Shown piece by piece: positions 34,829-39,077 of a stretch of DNA of 39,077 nucleotides. The position numbers and the translations under genes are program-made. The DNA is from Candidatus Izemoplasma sp. (GTDB lineage: Bacteria; Bacillota_I; Bacilli_A; Izemoplasmatales; Izemoplasmataceae). The notes beneath the pieces are model-generated. The model was not told the DNA's origin, did no database searches, and worked only from the letters and a program-made list of their open reading frames with translations. The stretch spans positions 1 through 39,077 of the forward strand of contig SLQR01000094.1 of the NCBI GenBank assembly GCA_007131405.1, written 5' to 3'. The number at the start of each line of letters is the position of its first letter. The first letter of the stretch is position 1.

Positions 34829-37800
34829 TTATGAACTGTAGTCCATTGCTGCGTAACGTTTGTACATTTTGTAACGACGTTGAGCTTGTTTTAAGTTGCC
34901 TTCATAGAGTTGTTCGGCTCGATCTGGGTTGATATCGACAAGCTGTGCGTAACGGGCTTCGTTCATTAGGAATTGTCTGTATTTATCCCATTTTGGTTCT
35001 TTTGAATCAATTTGGAATGGATTTTTGCCTTCAGCTTCAAGTTTCGGATCGAAGCGGAATGTTGGCCAGTATCCACATTCAGTAGCCAGTTTCGCTTGAT
35101 CGTTTGAGAAGGTCAATCCACCTTTAATCTTATGCGCGATACATGGGCTGTAAGCGACCACAATGGATGGTCCTTCGTGGGCTTCAGCTTCACGGATAGC
35201 ACGGAGAACTTGTTGCTGGCTTGCACCGTGTGAGACTTGAGCAACATAGACATGTCCATAACTCATAGCGATCGCAGCAAGGTCTTTTTTCTTGCCTTCT
35301 TTCCCGGCTGCGGTAAAGGCTGCAATCGATCCAGTTGGAGCGGCTTTACTTGATTGCCCACCCGTGTTTGAGTACACTTCAGTATCTAAGATTAAAATGT
35401 TAATGTCTTCATTGTTTGCGATAACATGGTCAAGTCCACCGAATCCGATGTCGTAAGCCCATCCATCGCCACCAATGATCCAGTTTGATTGTTTCACAAG
35501 GTAAGGCGCAACAGCTTTTAATTCTTTGCCTAAATCCCCATCAAGGTTTTGAATAAGTGGTTGAAGTTTGTTCGCGATTTCAAGTGTTTTTTCGCCGTCT
35601 TCGCGGTTGTCTACCCATTCAGCAAAGAGGGTATTCATCTCGCTCGGTAATTTTTCTTTGTTTTCTGCATATAAGGTTTGCACGCGGTCACGGATTGCTT
35701 GTTGAGCATGACGCATACCGAATCCGAATTCTGCGTTGTCTTCGAATAAGCTGTTTGCCCACGCTGGTCCGCGGCCATTATCATCGGTTGTATACGGTGT
35801 TGATGGGAATGATCCACCATAAATTGATGTACATCCTGTGGCGTTTGCAATCATCATACGGTTTCCAAATAATTGGGTCACAAGTTTAATGTACGGTGTT
35901 TCACCACATCCAGCACACGCACCACTGAATTCGAAGAGTGGTTTTGCGAACTGTGAGTTTTTCGCATTGGTTTTTTGAACGAGGTTATCTTTGTATGATA
36001 CTTCGTCAAAGAGGTATTTCGCGTTGTCGATTTCACCTTTTTCGATTTCATCACCGATTGGGCTCATCTTAAGCGCTTTATCAGGTTTGGCTGGACAGAC
36101 TTGCACACATACACCGCACCCTGTACAGTCAAGCGTTGAAATTTGGATTTTGTATTTAAGGCCTTCGAGTCCTTTGCCTTTAGCGTCTAATGTTTTCAGA
36201 CCCTCTGGTGCTTTTTCCATCTCCTCATCGGTTAAGAGGAATGGACGAATGACACCATGTGGACAGGCAAACGCACATTGGTTACATTGAATACAGTTGT
36301 CGTCAATCCATTCAGGTACGTAGTTTGCGATGCCGCGTTTTTCGTACGCACTTGATCCGTTAAGCATCGTTCCGTCTGCATAGTCTTCAAAGGCTGAAAC
36401 TGGTAAGCTGTAGCCTTCAATTGCGTTGACTGGTTCAGCGATTTCACGAACGTATTTCGGTTTCGATTGATCCACTTGTTTTTCTTCGACTTTAAGATCT
36501 TTCCATTCGGATTTAACCTTAACTTCGATGAGACCTTCTTCACCTTTATCAATCGCTGCAAAGTTTTTCTCAACAATTTCTTCACCTTTACGGCTATATT
36601 CTTTTTCCGCGTATTTTTTCATGAGTTCTTTCGCGCGTTTATACGGCATGATTTGTTCGTTGAGTGCAAAGAATGCCGATTGCATAATGGTATTAATCAT
36701 ACCACCTAAGCCAACGTCTTCAGCCAGTTTAACCGCGTTGATGACGTAGAGTTTTGCGTCTTTTTCAGCCAGTTGTTTTTTGATTTTATTTGGTAACATT
36801 GCTTCAACTTCATCAGGACTTTTTACGGTATTTAGTAAGAAGGTTCCACCTTTACGTAGGCCACCGAGCATGTCGTAAAGACTAAGGTACGATTCTTTTG
36901 AACATGACACGAAGTGAGGGTGACTGACTAAGTACGTGCTGCGGATTGGTTTCTCGCTGAAACGTAAATGCATGCGGGTAACTCCACCGGATTTTTTCGA
37001 GTCATAGCTTGAATACGCTTGCCCGTAAAGATCGGTGTTTTCTCCGATGATTTTAATGGTGTTTTTGCTTGCGCCAACGGTTCCATCACTACCGAATCCA
37101 AAGAATAGGAGTTCGGTCGTTGTTTTGTCGGCAACGTCGATTTCTTTTGGTACTGGTAAGCTTGTTTTATTAACATCGTCTTCAATACCGATGGTAAAGC
37201 GGTCTTTTTGTTCACCTTTAAGGTTTTCATAGACAGCAACAATTTGCGCAGGTGTGGTGTCCTTGCTTGATAGTCCGTAACGTCCACCAATGACGAATGG
37301 CGCGTTTTCTCTTCCGTAATATACGGCTTTAACATCCAAATAAAGCGGTTCACCAAGTGAGCCGTTTTCTTTGGTACGGTCAAGGACAGCAATACGTTTG
37401 ACGTTTTTCGGCATCGCATCAAGAAAATATTTTGTGCTAAATGGACGGTATAAGTGAACAGATAATAGTCCAACTTTACGTCCTTGGCTTGTAAGATGGT
37501 CAACGGTTTCGCGAATGGTTTCTGTGACAGAACCCATCGCGATGATGACATCGTCTGCGTTTTTATCGCCATAGTAAACAAACGGTGCGTAATCGCGTCC
37601 AGTTTCTTTGCTGATTTCTTGTAAGTAGTTGTTGACGATATCTGGGATGTCTGTATAATATTGTTCTTGCAATTCACGTGCTTGCATGTACACGTCGTCA
37701 TTTTGTGCTGACCCACGCGTGACTGGGTTTTGACTGTTCAACGCACGCTTTCTGAATTTAAGCACTGCGTCTTTGTCTAAGAGACGGTCAAAGACATCAT

Positions 37801-38368
37801 AAGATAAAACTTCAACTTTGTTGACCTCATGTGATGTTCTAAATCCATCAAAGAAATGCATAAATGGTATGCTTGATTCAATGGCTGCAAGGTGTGCTAC
37901 CCCTGCAAGGTCCATGGTTTGTTGAACCGATCCTGATGCAAGCATCGCAAAGCCTGTCTGGCGTGCGGCCATTACATCTTGATGGTCCCCAAAGATTGAT
38001 AATGCTTGAACTGCAATGCTTCGTGCTGAAACATGAATAACAGCTGGCAAAAGTTCCCCTGCCATTTTATACATATTAGGCAATTTTAATAAGAGCCCTT
38101 GAGATGCTGTGTAAGTGGTCGTGAGCGCACCTGCTTGCAATGAACCATGTACTGTTCCAGCAGCACCTGCTTCCGACTGCATTTGAATAACTTTTACAGG
38201 CATTCCGAAAAGGTTTTTCTTCCCTTTTGAAGCCCATAAATCAGTAAGCTCAGCCATGGGTGAAGATGGGGTGATCGGATAGATCCCCGCAACCTCAGTA
38301 AACGCGTAAGATGCGTATGCTGCGGCTTGATTACCATCCATTGACTGGAATACTTTTTTTGTCGCCAT
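34829..38368 (-). CDS. nifJ: Pyruvate:ferredoxin (flavodoxin) oxidoreductase
   Basis: FTEVAGIYPITPSSPMAELTDLWA, two 4Fe-4S motifs CIQCNQCAFACP and CTGCGVCVQVCP, ILDTEVYSNTGGQSSKA; ATG at 38368 behind GGAGG. Confidence 0.96.
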   Translation of the reverse strand: MATKKVFQSMDGNQAAAYASYAFTEVAGIYPITPSSPMAELTDLWASKGKKNLFGMPVKVIQMQSEAGAAGTVHGSLQAGALTTTYTASQGLLLKLPNMYKMAGELLPAVIHVSARSIAVQALSIFGDHQDVMAARQTGFAMLASGSVQQTMDLAGVAHLAAIESSIPFMHFFDGFRTSHEVNKVEVLSYDVFDRLLDKDAVLKFRKRALNSQNPVTRGSAQNDDVYMQARELQEQYYTDIPDIVNNYLQEISKETGRDYAPFVYYGDKNADDVIIAMGSVTETIRETVDHLTSQGRKVGLLSVHLYRPFSTKYFLDAMPKNVKRIAVLDRTKENGSLGEPLYLDVKAVYYGRENAPFVIGGRYGLSSKDTTPAQIVAVYENLKGEQKDRFTIGIEDDVNKTSLPVPKEIDVADKTTTELLFFGFGSDGTVGASKNTIKIIGENTDLYGQAYSSYDSKKSGGVTRMHLRFSEKPIRSTYLVSHPHFVSCSKESYLSLYDMLGGLRKGGTFLLNTVKSPDEVEAMLPNKIKKQLAEKDAKLYVINAVKLAEDVGLGGMINTIMQSAFFALNEQIMPYKRAKELMKKYAEKEYSRKGEEIVEKNFAAIDKGEEGLIEVKVKSEWKDLKVEEKQVDQSKPKYVREIAEPVNAIEGYSLPVSAFEDYADGTMLNGSSAYEKRGIANYVPEWIDDNCIQCNQCAFACPHGVIRPFLLTDEEMEKAPEGLKTLDAKGKGLEGLKYKIQISTLDCTGCGVCVQVCPAKPDKALKMSPIGDEIEKGEIDNAKYLFDEVSYKDNLVQKTNAKNSQFAKPLFEFSGACAGCGETPYIKLVTQLFGNRMMIANATGCTSIYGGSFPSTPYTTDDNGRGPAWANSLFEDNAEFGFGMRHAQQAIRDRVQTLYAENKEKLPSEMNTLFAEWVDNREDGEKTLEIANKLQPLIQNLDGDLGKELKAVAPYLVKQSNWIIGGDGWAYDIGFGGLDHVIANNEDINILILDTEVYSNTGGQSSKAAPTGSIAAFTAAGKEGKKKDLAAIAMSYGHVYVAQVSHGASQQQVLRAIREAEAHEGPSIVVAYSPCIAHKIKGGLTFSNDQAKLATECGYWPTFRFDPKLEAEGKNPFQIDSKEPKWDKYRQFLMNEARYAQLVDINPDRAEQLYEGNLKQAQRRYKMYKRYAAMDYSS

Positions 38369-38414
38369 ATTCGCTACCTCCAATTTAATTTTTACTATGT
38401 TGTCATACAACAAA

Positions 38415-38443
38415 ATTATACACTAAACTTACGTTTTGAGCAA
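38415..38443 (-). promoter_or_regulatory. Promoter of PFOR
   Basis: Minus strand TTGCTC, 17 bp, TATAAT. Confidence 0.55.
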
Positions 38444-38463
38444 CCGCAAAAAAGATAAATAAA

Positions 38464-38501
38464 AAAAAGAAAACACTTACATTTAAGCGTTTTCTTTTAG
38501 T
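38464..38501 (-). terminator. Terminator of the choline/aminoglycoside kinase-like gene
   Basis: Minus strand AAAGAAAACGCTTA-AATG-TAAGTGTTTTCTTTTTTTT. Confidence 0.75.
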
Positions 38502-38518
38502 TTAGAAAAAGGGTGGTG

Positions 38519-39077
38519 TTATTTCAAATTAGCAATCAGTTTCTCGGCTTTATCAAGATACATTGTTGCGACTTTTTTAAAGTCGACATGCAAAGCTTCG
38601 CTTAGGCCGATAAACTCTTTATAAAGTGCTACGTTATGCCATTGTAAGCACTGGAAAACACGCCATAGATGGAGGCGATTATGCTCGTCGTTACTTGGTT
38701 CATGGCCTAAATAGACTGGCAGTAAAGCAAGGGCATGGTCGAAGTCGTTGTTGCCAAAACAAGCGATATCGTAGTAAGGATCGTTGTTGCCAGTAAACTC
38801 CCAATCCATGAGACGGAGTTCTGCGTCTGTGACGACAAAGTTGCTTATTTGGGCATCGCCATGGGTTAGAACTTTTGGTTGTTTGTCTAAGAAAGGTTTG
38901 TGACTAAGTAAGGTGTTTTTGTACGATTGATACCGGGAGCCATGTTCATGATCGTAGGCTCTAACGAGCTTTTCATATTTTTCAAGACGCTTAAACGGCG
39001 CATAGTCATATTCGCTAATGAGTTCACTCTTATGAATCGTTTTAAGGGTAAGGGCTGCTGCGCCTAAATAGTCAAGG
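38519..39077 (-). CDS. Choline kinase / aminoglycoside phosphotransferase-like protein, 5' end beyond window
   Basis: Same frame reads through upstream of the track start: LTHGDAQISNFVVTDAELRLMDWEFTGNNDPYYDIACF (HGD..xxNF and D-W-E motifs). Confidence 0.85.
   Translation of the reverse strand, partial: LDYLGAAALTLKTIHKSELISEYDYAPFKRLEKYEKLVRAYDHEHGSRYQSYKNTLLSHKPFLDKQPKVLTHGDAQISNFVVTDAELRLMDWEFTGNNDPYYDIACFGNNDFDHALALLPVYLGHEPSNDEHNRLHLWRVFQCLQWHNVALYKEFIGLSEALHVDFKKVATMYLDKAEKLIANLK

Noticed and set aside
36928-37716. 262-aa minus-strand ORF within PFOR
   Set aside because: Out-of-frame shadow of nifJ; no recognisable domain, no RBS
38398-38412. Rex (redox) operator upstream of PFOR
   Set aside because: TTGT/ACAA half-sites are present but separated by 6 rather than about 10 nt
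1-39077. CRISPR arrays, insertion sequences, prophage, toxin-antitoxin or restriction systems, tRNA/rRNA genes
   Set aside because: No repeat-spacer pattern, transposase/integrase motifs, nuclease-defence genes or tRNA-like sequences were recognised on either strand

Overview
The window is a compact, mostly minus-strand bacterial chromosome segment. It looks like a low-GC Firmicutes/Mollicutes-adjacent lineage, possibly Acholeplasma/Izemoplasma-like; that placement is inferred, not tested. TGA acts as a stop (e.g. nadC and the ComK-like gene), so translation table 11 fits. Most content is housekeeping: fmt-priA, rnjA, uvrC, the rimP-nusA-ylxR-ylxQ-infB-rbfA operon, thiI, rpsD, nadC-nadA-nadB, pgk-(XRE/cupin)-HPr-tpiA, tkt, sufCDSUB, mgtC and PFOR (nifJ). 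I saw no CRISPR array, transposon, prophage, tRNA or rRNA. The items most worth a second look are: (i) a PgpA / membrane-anchored degenerate HD-GYP / LemA-like gene trio; (ii) a galactokinase-fold protein that has lost all three GHMP catalytic motifs; (iii) an HPr with the active-site His and regulatory Ser but without the conserved Arg-Pro; (iv) a ComK-like competence regulator; (v) several unexplained promoter-proximal repeats, notably a perfect 14-bp inverted repeat over the mgtC promoter; and (vi) a terminator-like hairpin in the rimP-nusA leader. All homology calls come from reading motifs by eye; no database search was run.
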